Below are positions 26,331 to 34,776 of a stretch of 64,000 bases of DNA, piece by piece (positions within the stretch are counted from its first letter, which is position 1; each line of letters opens with the position of its first letter). The notes beneath the pieces were generated by a model that ran no database searches, had not been told where the DNA came from, and saw only the letters and a list, made by a program, of their open reading frames with translations. This DNA comes from Taibaiella chishuiensis (GTDB taxonomy: Bacteria; Bacteroidota; Bacteroidia; Chitinophagales; Chitinophagaceae), in NCBI RefSeq assembly GCF_003014535.1, contig NZ_PYGD01000014.1, positions 62,001-126,000 on the forward strand, read 5' to 3'. The translations under genes were made by a program, and so were the position numbers.

Positions 26331-28361
26331 TTATGCATTCCAGTATTTACGCAACAGCCATTCGGCCGCGGCAAACAGCAGGATCACGAAGAAAAGCCAG
26401 CGCAGGTTAATCAATTGTATATAGGTTTTATCGGTGTGTATCAGGGGTTTTACCGTGGGGTTATTTTTCAGGCTGTCGGCCAGCGCTCCCATATTGGCGT
26501 AGGTAAAAAATCCACCGCCGGTCTGCCGGCCCAGCTTGTACAGCAATTCATAATCGGCATTGGTCTTCAGGGCTTCCAGCGGTACCGCCGTTACCACAAA
26601 AGAACCTTCGCTGGTATAGCTTTTGCCATTGGCCTGGGTGCTTCCTTTAAAGGTATAACTGCCCGGGGCCAGCAGGCCTATGTTCAGGCGATAGCTTTTA
26701 CCATTCCGCTCGAAGGCATAATTCCAGTTCTTGCCGGCACTGTCGGCCAGCGACAGGCGGGCATCCGGGCCGTTCACCAATTCGCCGTTATCATTCTTCA
26801 GCTCTGCATACAGGTAGGCTGCCTCGTTATCGCTCAGGATGTATTTGTCCATAAATACCCGGAAAGGCCGTGTATCTTTTTTAGCGCTCAGCAGGCTTAC
26901 CGTCTGCCGGATCAACTCGTCTACGGTTTCGTGTTTACCAAAGTATTTAAACTCGTAGAGGCGCCAACGCCAAATGCCTTCGCCGCAAAGTACAGCCATA
27001 GGCTGTTCGCCGGCACGAAACAGCCACAGCGGGTATTGGGTAGCCACATTGCCGATCTGTTGCTGCAGCAGCACCTGGCCGTCGCCGCCGGCACTGTAAT
27101 TGCCATAAGGCGCCTGCAGGGGCGGCATCTTCGCGATTACCTCGCGGATATTGGCCGGCAGGGTAAAATAACTGAAGCTGGCATTGATCAGTGGCAATAC
27201 ATCGTTCGTATTATTGGAGCCGGCCACCTTCAACAATGGCTGTGCCTGCGAAAAAGCGGCAAGATTCGTCTGGCTGCCCAGGATATACCATACCGGCACA
27301 TTGCCCAAAGCAGGACTGCGCCCGGCCTGTAGTGCCGGTATGTTATGCGCCACCACCAGGGCATAAGTATTCAGATCGGCGGGCAGATCGTTGCCAAACC
27401 GGAGTTCTGTTTTGTATTGGGGCAGGGGCTCGAGCGCCGCCTTGATTGCAGCCAAATCCGGGTGCGGACCTGCAGCAAGCAGCAGCACCTTAGTCTGTTC
27501 GTCGATCACTTCAACGAAAAAGTCCATGCGGTTATTGTTGCTGTTCTGTTCCCCATCCGCTACCGGCACTACGATGCTGTACCGCTGAAACCCTTTAACC
27601 GCGGCCTTTGCCTCGAACCGGAACGAAGCCGTATACCGGTCCTTATCCACATGCACCGGGCTCTGGCTTATGGTTTTACCCTGGTGTTGTACCGTAATAG
27701 CCGTATGCAGGCCGTTGAGCTTTTCGATCCGCAGGTCTGCAACAATCTCGAAATTAGTGTTGAGCGCCACGGTCTTATTGGCGTATACCCTGGTCACGGC
27801 TATGTCGCGGGGCCGCGTGCTGTCGCCCAGGGCAATGCTATACACCGGCACGGGCGTAGCCACCGGGGCGTACAGGGGATCGAGCCCTTCGTTGTAGATA
27901 CCATCGCTGGAAAGAATGATGGCGCCAATATTCTGATCGCGGTATTGCTCCGTAACCGATTGCAGGGCGCCGGCTATGTCCGTACTTTTCTGATCGTAGC
28001 GAAACAGGCTGTCGGGACCCACATCGCCGCCAAAGCCCAGGGTAACCACCTGGTAGTCCTGCTGCCAGCGCGCCCGCATGGCCTCGGCCTGCTTGCGGTA
28101 ATTGGCAGAATCCTTGCCCAGGGCGCCACGCATCGATGAGGAATTATCCTGCAACCAGAGCAGGAGCGGTTTTTCCTCTTCGGTATGCTGTACCGGGAAG
28201 GCCGGCGCCAGCAATAAGACGGCAGTAAAAAAACAGGTAAAAAAACGGAGCAGCGCAGGCAACCATTTTACCGGTATATTTTTTTTACGGTCACGTATAA
28301 ATATAAAACAGGCAGGCAATAATCCGATAACGAAACAAAGCAGCCAATATATAAAATTCAT
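26331..28361 (-). CDS. Membrane protein with VWA-like extracytoplasmic region
   Basis: The frame is open from 28469, but the ATG at 28361 is the best start because a transmembrane helix follows at once (676 residues). Layout: two N-terminal helices (residues 2-21 and 33-50), a large extracytoplasmic region, and a C-terminal helix before the last positively charged residues (RWLFFVILLFAAAEWLLRKYW). The early soluble part, with LWLQDNSSSM and IILSSDGIYNEG, resembles a von Willebrand A/MIDAS-like fold (DxSxS is seen as D-N-S-S-S). A later VVAHNIPAL segment may be a glutamine-amidotransferase-like domain, as in other BatA-type surface proteins of Bacteroidota. Function unknown. Confidence 0.75.
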   Translation of the reverse strand: MNFIYWLLCFVIGLLPACFIFIRDRKKNIPVKWLPALLRFFTCFFTAVLLLAPAFPVQHTEEEKPLLLWLQDNSSSMRGALGKDSANYRKQAEAMRARWQQDYQVVTLGFGGDVGPDSLFRYDQKSTDIAGALQSVTEQYRDQNIGAIILSSDGIYNEGLDPLYAPVATPVPVYSIALGDSTRPRDIAVTRVYANKTVALNTNFEIVADLRIEKLNGLHTAITVQHQGKTISQSPVHVDKDRYTASFRFEAKAAVKGFQRYSIVVPVADGEQNSNNNRMDFFVEVIDEQTKVLLLAAGPHPDLAAIKAALEPLPQYKTELRFGNDLPADLNTYALVVAHNIPALQAGRSPALGNVPVWYILGSQTNLAAFSQAQPLLKVAGSNNTNDVLPLINASFSYFTLPANIREVIAKMPPLQAPYGNYSAGGDGQVLLQQQIGNVATQYPLWLFRAGEQPMAVLCGEGIWRWRLYEFKYFGKHETVDELIRQTVSLLSAKKDTRPFRVFMDKYILSDNEAAYLYAELKNDNGELVNGPDARLSLADSAGKNWNYAFERNGKSYRLNIGLLAPGSYTFKGSTQANGKSYTSEGSFVVTAVPLEALKTNADYELLYKLGRQTGGGFFTYANMGALADSLKNNPTVKPLIHTDKTYIQLINLRWLFFVILLFAAAEWLLRKYWNA

Positions 28362-28566
28362 CAATGGGATATAAACGGTCAGTAATTCAGTATGCAAGTT
28401 TAACGGAAAATAGGGGTATGACAAACTATTAGCAGGCTTAAAATGAAATTTGCAGACGGCCGCAGGCAAAGGAGGACACAGTAATTTAACTTTTCAACTT
28501 TTTAAACCTGTCCGAACTTTAGCTATCCATATCCCTCACCGTTACCGTTTCAAAGAACTGCTTGCT

Positions 28567-30057
28567 ATGGATAGTACGAAACAACGTCACAACCAGCACC
28601 TGCTCTGGCGTGCCGGCTTTGGCCCCGCTGCTGCCGACCTGGACCGGCTCCGTCACATCAACCCGGACAAACTTTACAAACAGCTGGAAAAACAGGCAAA
28701 GCAAAAGCCTGTACCCTTCGATGCGGCAAGCGACTATATCAAAACGGCCTTGTTGCAGGCTGCGCCGGCTATGGAAGGCCAGTTATCGCCCGAAGACAAA
28801 AAAAGATATACTACCGAGCAACGCAGACTCATTAACCGGCAAAGCAATGAAGACATCCGGAAGTTAAGCCTGCTGTGGCTCGACGAAATGGCAAAAGGTG
28901 AAGGACAACTCCGGGAGAAACTGGCCCTGTTCTGGCATGGGCACTTTGCCTGCCGGGTCAACAACAGCCTGTACCAGCAAATGCTGCTGCAGGACATCAG
29001 GGAGCATGCCTTCGGCAACTTCGGCGACCTGCTGAAGGCGGTGAGCAAAAGCGCTTCCATGCTTACTTTTCTCAACAACCAGCAGAACCGGAAAAAGAGA
29101 CCCAATGAAAACTTTGCCCGCGAAGTGCTCGAACTGTTTACCATGGGCCGCGGCCATTATACCGAAACCGACATTAAAGAATCGGCCAGGGCCTTTACCG
29201 GCTGGGGATTCGAAAAAAACGGCAGTTTCGTGTTCCGCCCTAAAATACATGACGAAGACAACAAAACCTTCCTGGGGCAAAGCGGCGCCTTTACCGGCGA
29301 CGATATCCTCGACATTATCCTGAAACAGCGGCAAACCGCCGTGTATATTACAGAGAAGATTTACCGCTATTTTGTAAACGACCGCCCGGATGCCGCCCGC
29401 ATCGAATGGCTGGCCGGGCGTTTCTATGCAGGCAACTATCACATACCCGGCTTGATGCGCGACATTTTTACCAGCGACTGGTTTTACGACGAAGAAAATA
29501 TAGGCGCACAGATCAAATCGCCGGTAGCCTATATGACCGGCATACGGCGCCTGTTGCCCATAACGATACAGAACGAGGAAGTACAGGTATTGCTGCAACG
29601 CCTGCTGGGCCAATGGTTGTTTAACCCGCCCAATGTAGCCGGCTGGCCCGGTGGCACCGCCTGGATCGACAGCTCCAGCCTGATGCTGCGCCTGCGCATA
29701 CCCGGCCTGGTTAAAAACGAAGAAAGCATCAATATAAAACCCAAAGGCGACGACGATGTACAGATGGGCCGGAAGGAAATGCTGGAAACCGGTACGGTGG
29801 CGCGTCCCAGGCAAAAGAAACCCGGAGGCGGCTACCAGATCCTGGCGCAGATCGACTGGCAGCAACTGGACCAGCCCCTGGAACGGGTATCGCAGGAAGC
29901 GCTCTATCCTACCCTGGAACAATTTATCCTGCAAACGCCACCCGGTTCGGCAGATGCCGCTTCGCTACAGAAGCTGGTGGTGCAGACCGACAGACCGGCT
30001 TATATCCACTCGCTGGTAATCGCCTTTATGAGCACGCCGGAATACCAGTTGTGCTGA
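28567..30057 (+). CDS. DUF1800 domain-containing protein
   Basis: From ATG 28567 the protein has 496 residues; the frame also runs upstream to 28450 but without useful sequence. Family motifs are LLWRAGFGP near the start, EKLALFWHGHFAC (about 118-130), the N-R-K-K-R-P-N-E-N-F-A-R-E-V-L-E-L-F-T-M-G block, ARAFTGWGF, and IKSPVAYMTGIRR followed by PPNVAGWPGGTAWI. DUF1800 proteins are almost always paired with a DUF1501 gene, as here (34 bases downstream). Their biochemical role is not known; an enzyme or carrier linked to exported substrates has been proposed. No signal peptide is seen on this protein. Confidence 0.9.
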   Translation: MDSTKQRHNQHLLWRAGFGPAAADLDRLRHINPDKLYKQLEKQAKQKPVPFDAASDYIKTALLQAAPAMEGQLSPEDKKRYTTEQRRLINRQSNEDIRKLSLLWLDEMAKGEGQLREKLALFWHGHFACRVNNSLYQQMLLQDIREHAFGNFGDLLKAVSKSASMLTFLNNQQNRKKRPNENFAREVLELFTMGRGHYTETDIKESARAFTGWGFEKNGSFVFRPKIHDEDNKTFLGQSGAFTGDDILDIILKQRQTAVYITEKIYRYFVNDRPDAARIEWLAGRFYAGNYHIPGLMRDIFTSDWFYDEENIGAQIKSPVAYMTGIRRLLPITIQNEEVQVLLQRLLGQWLFNPPNVAGWPGGTAWIDSSSLMLRLRIPGLVKNEESINIKPKGDDDVQMGRKEMLETGTVARPRQKKPGGGYQILAQIDWQQLDQPLERVSQEALYPTLEQFILQTPPGSADAASLQKLVVQTDRPAYIHSLVIAFMSTPEYQLC

Positions 30058-30090
30058 TCTTAATTTACTTCATCCTACAAAATACAACCC

Positions 30091-31308
30091 ATGCAGATCG
30101 GTCGCAGAAGTTTTATCAAAACAGGTGTGCTGGCCACCACAGCCTTACTCGTTCCCCGGTTCCTGCGGGCCTTCGAAGGCCCGGCTGCAGGCATTGTGCC
30201 GCCCGGCAATAAAGTACTGGTAGTACTCCAGCTTAGCGGCGGCAACGATGGTTTGAATACCCTCATACCCGTGCGCAACGACAACTACTACCGGATGCGC
30301 CCTACACTGGGTATGAAAATGGACCGGACCCTGTTGCTGAACGATGAAACCGGTCTGCATCCCGAGCTCAGCCATTTTAAAGCCCTTTATGATGAAGGCC
30401 ACCTGGCCATCCTCAACGAAGTGGGGTATCCCAACCCCGACCGGAGCCACTTCCGGAGTATGGACATCTGGCAAAGCGCCAGCGAAAGCAGCGAGGTATG
30501 GCAAACCGGCTGGCTGGGCCGTTATCTGGACGAAGCCTGCCAGGGCTGCGCCAGGCCTACCCAGGCCCTCGAGATCGACGATACGCTGAGCCTTGCCTTA
30601 AAAGGGGAACTGGAAAAAGCCATTGCACTGAAAGATCCCAAACTGTTGTACAACAACAGTCATAAAGCTTACCTGCAAAGTCTTTCGGAAGCCCATAACA
30701 AAATGGCGCATGCGGCGCACCACGAGCAACCCGTCGACTACCTGTATAAAACCATGACCGGCACCCTGAGCAGCGCCCAGTATATATTCGAAGAAAGTAA
30801 AGCGGTCAACAGCACGGTATCCTACCCGAAAACGGAACTGGGTAAAAACATGAAGACCATCGCCTCGCTGATCCTATCCGATATCAATACCCAGGTATAT
30901 TATGTAAGCGTGGGCAGCTTCGATACCCATACCAACCAGCAGGCGCAACAGGCCCGCCTGTTTAAACAAATTAACGAAGCACTGGCGGCCTTTACCGGCG
31001 ACCTTAAAGCCAATAACCGGTTCGACGATGTACTGGTCTTTACCTTCAGCGAATTTGGCAGGCGTGTGGCCGAAAATGCCAGCGGCGGCACCGATCATGG
31101 TACGGCCAACTGTATGTTCTTTGCCGGTGGCGGTCTTAAAGAAAAAGGCCTGCTCAATGCCCTGCCCGACCTGCAGGGACTTAAGGACGGCGACCTGCAA
31201 TACAAGGTAGATTTTAAACAGGTATATGCCACGGTGCTGAAGCAATGGCTCGGCGCCGACGACCGCAGGATACTGGGTAAACAAATGGACTACCTCAGCT
31301 TTATTTAA
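30091..31308 (+). CDS. DUF1501 domain-containing protein with a Tat signal
   Basis: The 405-residue protein starts with a twin-arginine signal (MQIGRRSFIKTGVLATTALL), so the folded protein is probably moved by the Tat pathway. The body contains VVLQLSGGNDGLNTLIP near residue 45, PNPDRSHFRSMDIWQ and the FSEFGRRVAENASGGTDHGTAN block, typical of DUF1501 with a sulfatase/phosphatase-like fold and metal-binding-type residues. It follows the DUF1800 gene by 34 bases, the usual pairing. Substrate unknown. Confidence 0.9.
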   Translation: MQIGRRSFIKTGVLATTALLVPRFLRAFEGPAAGIVPPGNKVLVVLQLSGGNDGLNTLIPVRNDNYYRMRPTLGMKMDRTLLLNDETGLHPELSHFKALYDEGHLAILNEVGYPNPDRSHFRSMDIWQSASESSEVWQTGWLGRYLDEACQGCARPTQALEIDDTLSLALKGELEKAIALKDPKLLYNNSHKAYLQSLSEAHNKMAHAAHHEQPVDYLYKTMTGTLSSAQYIFEESKAVNSTVSYPKTELGKNMKTIASLILSDINTQVYYVSVGSFDTHTNQQAQQARLFKQINEALAAFTGDLKANNRFDDVLVFTFSEFGRRVAENASGGTDHGTANCMFFAGGGLKEKGLLNALPDLQGLKDGDLQYKVDFKQVYATVLKQWLGADDRRILGKQMDYLSFI

Positions 31309-31364
31309 ACAAGGTTCCGGGGCCGCGCGATGCAGTATAAACAAGGGTAGTCGCCTAATTATGT

Positions 31365-31372
31365 TATCTTTG
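31365..31372 (+). promoter_or_regulatory. Putative -7 box upstream of the GH3-family gene
   Basis: TATCTTTG matches TAnnTTTG and lies 26 bases before the ATG at 31399. Confidence 0.5.
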
Positions 31373-31398
31373 TTTACCTTTACCGCTAATCGATCGGA

Positions 31399-32895
31399 AT
31401 GAAAATAAAGTCTTTCTTAGCCAAGCCCTACGCAGCTGTTGTTCATAAACGGATACAAAAGTCGATGCAGACCGCAGTTGCAGACCAGCAAACTACCCTT
31501 TTACACCTGATCAAAAACGGCTCCCGTACACAGTTCGGACGCGATCACAACCTGAAAGACACTAATAACTACGACGAATTTAAAGCCGCCATTCCCGTTC
31601 GCGACTACGAAGGTATAGCCCCCTATATCGACCAGATCAAAGAAGGCAAACAAAATGTGCTCTGGCATGGCAAACCCCTTTATTTTGCCAAAACCTCGGG
31701 TACTACCAGCGGTGTGAAATACATACCCATCAGTAAAGATTCCATATCCAATCATATCAATACCGCCCGTAATGCCCTGCTGTGTTATATGGTGGAAAGC
31801 GGCAATACGGCTTTTGCCGATGGCAAAATGATCTTCCTCTCCGGTTCGCCCACCCTCGAACGCATTGCCGGTATACCCACCGGCAGGCTCAGCGGTATCG
31901 TAAACCATCATGTACCCGGCTACCTGCGCCGCAACCAGATGCCCAGTTATGAAACCAATTGCATCGAAGACTGGGAAACCAAACTCGACAAGATCGTAGC
32001 AGAAACATTGGGTCAGAATATGACCCTCATCAGCGGTATACCGCCCTGGATGCAGATGTACTTCGACTGGCTGATCGAGAAAGGCAATGGCCGCAAGATC
32101 AAAGACATTTTCCCTAACCTGCAGCTGCTGGTACATGGCGGCGTCAACTTCGAACCTTACCGGCAAAAGCTGATCGACAGCATCGGCAAACCGATCGATA
32201 CCATCGAGACCTTCCCGGCCTCCGAAGGCTTCTTTGCCTTCCAGGATAGCCTCGACCAGGAAGGCTTGTTACTCAATACAGCATCCGGCATCTTTTTCGA
32301 GTTTATCCCGGCCCAGGAAATCTTTAACGACAACCCTACCCGGCTTACCCTGAGCGAGGTAAAACTCGGGGAGAACTACGCGCTCATCATCAACAGCAAT
32401 GCGGGGTTATGGGGTTATAACATTGGCGATACCGTCAAATTTGTAAGCCTCAATCCGTATCGTATCGTCGTTACCGGCCGTACCAAACATTTTATATCTG
32501 CATTCGGCGAACATGTAATCGCAGAGGAAGTAGAACATGCCCTGATGAAAACCGCCGCGCGGCACAACGTGAAGATCGTTGAGTTTACCGTAGCGCCTAT
32601 GATCAATACCAATGGCGAACTCCCTTTCCATGAATGGATGGTCGAGTTTGAACAGGCACCTGCTAACCTCGAAGCCTTCGCAGCGGAAGTAGATGAGACC
32701 CTGCGGGAGAAAAATATTTACTACGACGACCTGATCCGCGGCGCTATTCTGCAGCCCCTCAAAATACGGTCGCTGCGCCGCAATGCCTTTATCGATTATA
32801 TGAAATCGATCGGCAAGCTGGGCGGACAGAATAAAACACCCCGCCTCAGCAACGACCGCAAGCTGGCTGATGCCCTGCTCCGGATCGCACAATAA
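31399..32895 (+). CDS. GH3 auxin-responsive-promoter family protein (acyl-adenylating)
   Basis: The 498-residue soluble protein carries the adenylation motif YFAKTSGTTSGVKYIPIS (about residues 95-112), a conserved YPxSEG-type element in the form F-P-A-S-E-G-F-F-A, and the C-terminal hinge VVTGRTKHFISAFGEHVIAEEVEHAL. This is the layout of GH3 proteins, which in plants join amino acids to acyl hormones. Bacterial GH3 homologues are common in Bacteroidota and their acid substrate is unknown. It has its own promoter box and terminator. Confidence 0.9.
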   Translation: MKIKSFLAKPYAAVVHKRIQKSMQTAVADQQTTLLHLIKNGSRTQFGRDHNLKDTNNYDEFKAAIPVRDYEGIAPYIDQIKEGKQNVLWHGKPLYFAKTSGTTSGVKYIPISKDSISNHINTARNALLCYMVESGNTAFADGKMIFLSGSPTLERIAGIPTGRLSGIVNHHVPGYLRRNQMPSYETNCIEDWETKLDKIVAETLGQNMTLISGIPPWMQMYFDWLIEKGNGRKIKDIFPNLQLLVHGGVNFEPYRQKLIDSIGKPIDTIETFPASEGFFAFQDSLDQEGLLLNTASGIFFEFIPAQEIFNDNPTRLTLSEVKLGENYALIINSNAGLWGYNIGDTVKFVSLNPYRIVVTGRTKHFISAFGEHVIAEEVEHALMKTAARHNVKIVEFTVAPMINTNGELPFHEWMVEFEQAPANLEAFAAEVDETLREKNIYYDDLIRGAILQPLKIRSLRRNAFIDYMKSIGKLGGQNKTPRLSNDRKLADALLRIAQ

Positions 32896-32903
32896 AAGCA
32901 TTC

Positions 32904-32930
32904 AAGCCAACCCCCGGGTTGGCTTTTTTT
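32904..32930 (+). terminator. Terminator after the GH3-family gene
   Basis: A 10-bp stem AAGCCAACCC / GGGTTGGCTT (32904-32913 and 32916-32925) is followed by seven T. Confidence 0.85.
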
Positions 32931-33186
32931 ATGCGCTGTGCTGCAGCCGGACACGCATTCTTTAAAGCAATATTTTTCCGTATGCGATTAATATTTAAGA
33001 AAATATATTTCTTATATTATGAAAGGAAGCTGATCTTTGCAGCCGGGTAGCCTCACTATGAGATCAGCGTTAACTATGGGGTAACGAATAAAATGCAAAA
33101 TCAACTATTCCCTGTTATGGAATGCAGCGACATGCTGCATCTAAGTAGCGTAACTAATTTATCAACATCATTTTAATATCTGAAAT

Positions 33187-34656
33187 ATGACAACAACACG
33201 CAATTGGAAGTTACTCGCAGCATTTGCCTTTTTACTGGTATTCGCGCTGCCCGCCAGGGCCGCAGACCTGATCCGGCTGATCGTAAAAGAAGACCGGGCC
33301 ACCTGCACCGGCGTAGCACCGCAAACCTGCTTCCAGGTAAAGTATAAAAACAGCACCGATTGGGAGTTCTTCTACGAAAGTATAGACGGCTTCCGCTACG
33401 AGGAAGGCTATCGTTATACCCTGAACGTATACCGTACCCGCAGGAAAAATGTACCGGCCGACGCCTCCATTTACAGCTACAAATTGAAGAACATCGTAAA
33501 AAAAGAATGGATCGGCAGCGCAGCAGCTTCCGGTGTAGCAGCCTTTGCCGACCAGCAATGGGTACTGACCGCGATCAATGGTCGTAAGGTAGCCAACAGC
33601 CGTGTATTTCTCTATATCGATACCAAAGAAAACCGTTTTAGCGGTAGCGATGGATGTAATGGTTATGGCGGCGGCTTTACCTATAACGAACGTAGCCGGA
33701 TCATTACCCTGGGCGATGCCATGTCTACCCTTAAAGCCTGTGCCGACCGCGCGGTAATGCAACTGGCCAATGAATACGGACAGGCACTGCAACAAAAAGA
33801 ATTTACCACCAAAGTAACCAATCATACCCTGACCTTATCCCGCAAGGGCAAAGTGGTGCTCGAGTTTATCCCTGCACCGCTTACCGGCGGCACAACCGGC
33901 AAAAACAACAGCACCGATATCTGGAGTTATATTGCCAAACACCAATGGCGCCTGATCCAGATGAACGGCAAAACCCAGGACCAATCGCCCGCTTTCATAG
34001 ACTTTAATGTACAAGAAAATAAAGTAAGCGGTAATGCAGGCTGCAACCGGTTCTTCGGCAGTTATACCGCAAAGGACCAAAGCATCACCTTCAGCCAGAT
34101 GGGATCGACCCGCATGGCCTGTATGGATCCCAAACGCAGCAAAACAGAGCAGGAACTCCTGCAGTTGCTCGGTAACCAGACCTATAGTTTCGACGTAGCC
34201 GACCAGACCCTGAACCTGTACCAGAACAACCGCATCGTACTGATGTTTGGCAAGTTTAGCGCAGGCAAACCAGAGGGATCGGGCTTACGTGGCACCGTCC
34301 GCTTCCTGGAAGGCAACCAGATGCCGGGTACCGGGCCTCGTACCGGCAGTAATAAACCTGTGGCACGCGAGATCCTGATCTACGAAAAGACGCGCCAGAA
34401 CCAGGTTACAGCCGGCGAGGCGGGATTCTTCGATAGCCGCAGCATTGCCACTAAAAAGATCGCTACCATAAAATCTGGCACCGATGGCCGTTACAACGTA
34501 AAACTGCCGGCAGGCACCTATTCCGTATTCGTTATGGAAAATGGCCGCCTGTATGCCAACGGAACAGATGGTGAAGGTTATATACAAACCGTTACCATCG
34601 CCCCGGATGCCTTTACCGATTTTGATATCAATATCAACTACAAAGCCGCCTACTAA
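33187..34656 (+). CDS. Exported DUF4377 - META - META domain protein
   Basis: The 489-residue protein has a signal peptide ending near ARAAD (residue 25). Next is a DUF4377-like part (C-T-G-V-A-P-Q-T-C-F-Q-V-K and IDGFRYEEGYRYTLNVY), then two META/HslJ-like domains. Each META domain starts with W-x-L and holds a D-G/G-C-N-G/R motif: GSDGCNGYGGGF and GNAGCNRFFGSY. The C-terminal 110 residues (VRFLEGNQMPG ... AGTYSVFVMENG) resemble a carboxypeptidase-like regulatory domain. META domains in heat-shock and resistance proteins stabilise other proteins at the cell surface or periplasm; the target is unknown. The 290-base gap upstream holds no gene. Confidence 0.85.
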   Translation: MTTTRNWKLLAAFAFLLVFALPARAADLIRLIVKEDRATCTGVAPQTCFQVKYKNSTDWEFFYESIDGFRYEEGYRYTLNVYRTRRKNVPADASIYSYKLKNIVKKEWIGSAAASGVAAFADQQWVLTAINGRKVANSRVFLYIDTKENRFSGSDGCNGYGGGFTYNERSRIITLGDAMSTLKACADRAVMQLANEYGQALQQKEFTTKVTNHTLTLSRKGKVVLEFIPAPLTGGTTGKNNSTDIWSYIAKHQWRLIQMNGKTQDQSPAFIDFNVQENKVSGNAGCNRFFGSYTAKDQSITFSQMGSTRMACMDPKRSKTEQELLQLLGNQTYSFDVADQTLNLYQNNRIVLMFGKFSAGKPEGSGLRGTVRFLEGNQMPGTGPRTGSNKPVAREILIYEKTRQNQVTAGEAGFFDSRSIATKKIATIKSGTDGRYNVKLPAGTYSVFVMENGRLYANGTDGEGYIQTVTIAPDAFTDFDININYKAAY

Positions 34657-34680
34657 ATAAAGCAAGGTACCTGCAATCAA

Positions 34681-34708
34681 CAAAGCACGCTTTCCACAGC
34701 GTGCTTTG
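34681..34708 (+). terminator. Terminator after the META-domain gene
   Basis: An 11-bp stem CAAAGCACGCT / AGCGTGCTTTG (34681-34691 and 34698-34708) has a 6-base loop. The T run after it is weak. Confidence 0.7.
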
Positions 34709-34727
34709 TCATTTCCATAATAGCGTG

Positions 34728-34754
34728 TTTGCTTAGAAAAAAACAGGACCTTTG
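34728..34754 (+). promoter_or_regulatory. Putative promoter of the MutS-like gene
   Basis: TTTG at 34728-34731 and GACCTTTG ending at 34754 resemble the Bacteroidota -33/-7 pair, but the -7 box lacks the leading TA. The predicted transcript begins just before the ATG at 34777. Confidence 0.4.
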
Positions 34755-34776
34755 CTCCTTTACCCGCTCCCTAACC

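Noticed and set aside
26310-27332. Plus-strand frame of 340 codons inside the VWA-like gene
   Set aside because: Antisense to a gene with clear membrane and MIDAS-like features. Its sequence is Gln/Arg/His-rich without motif.
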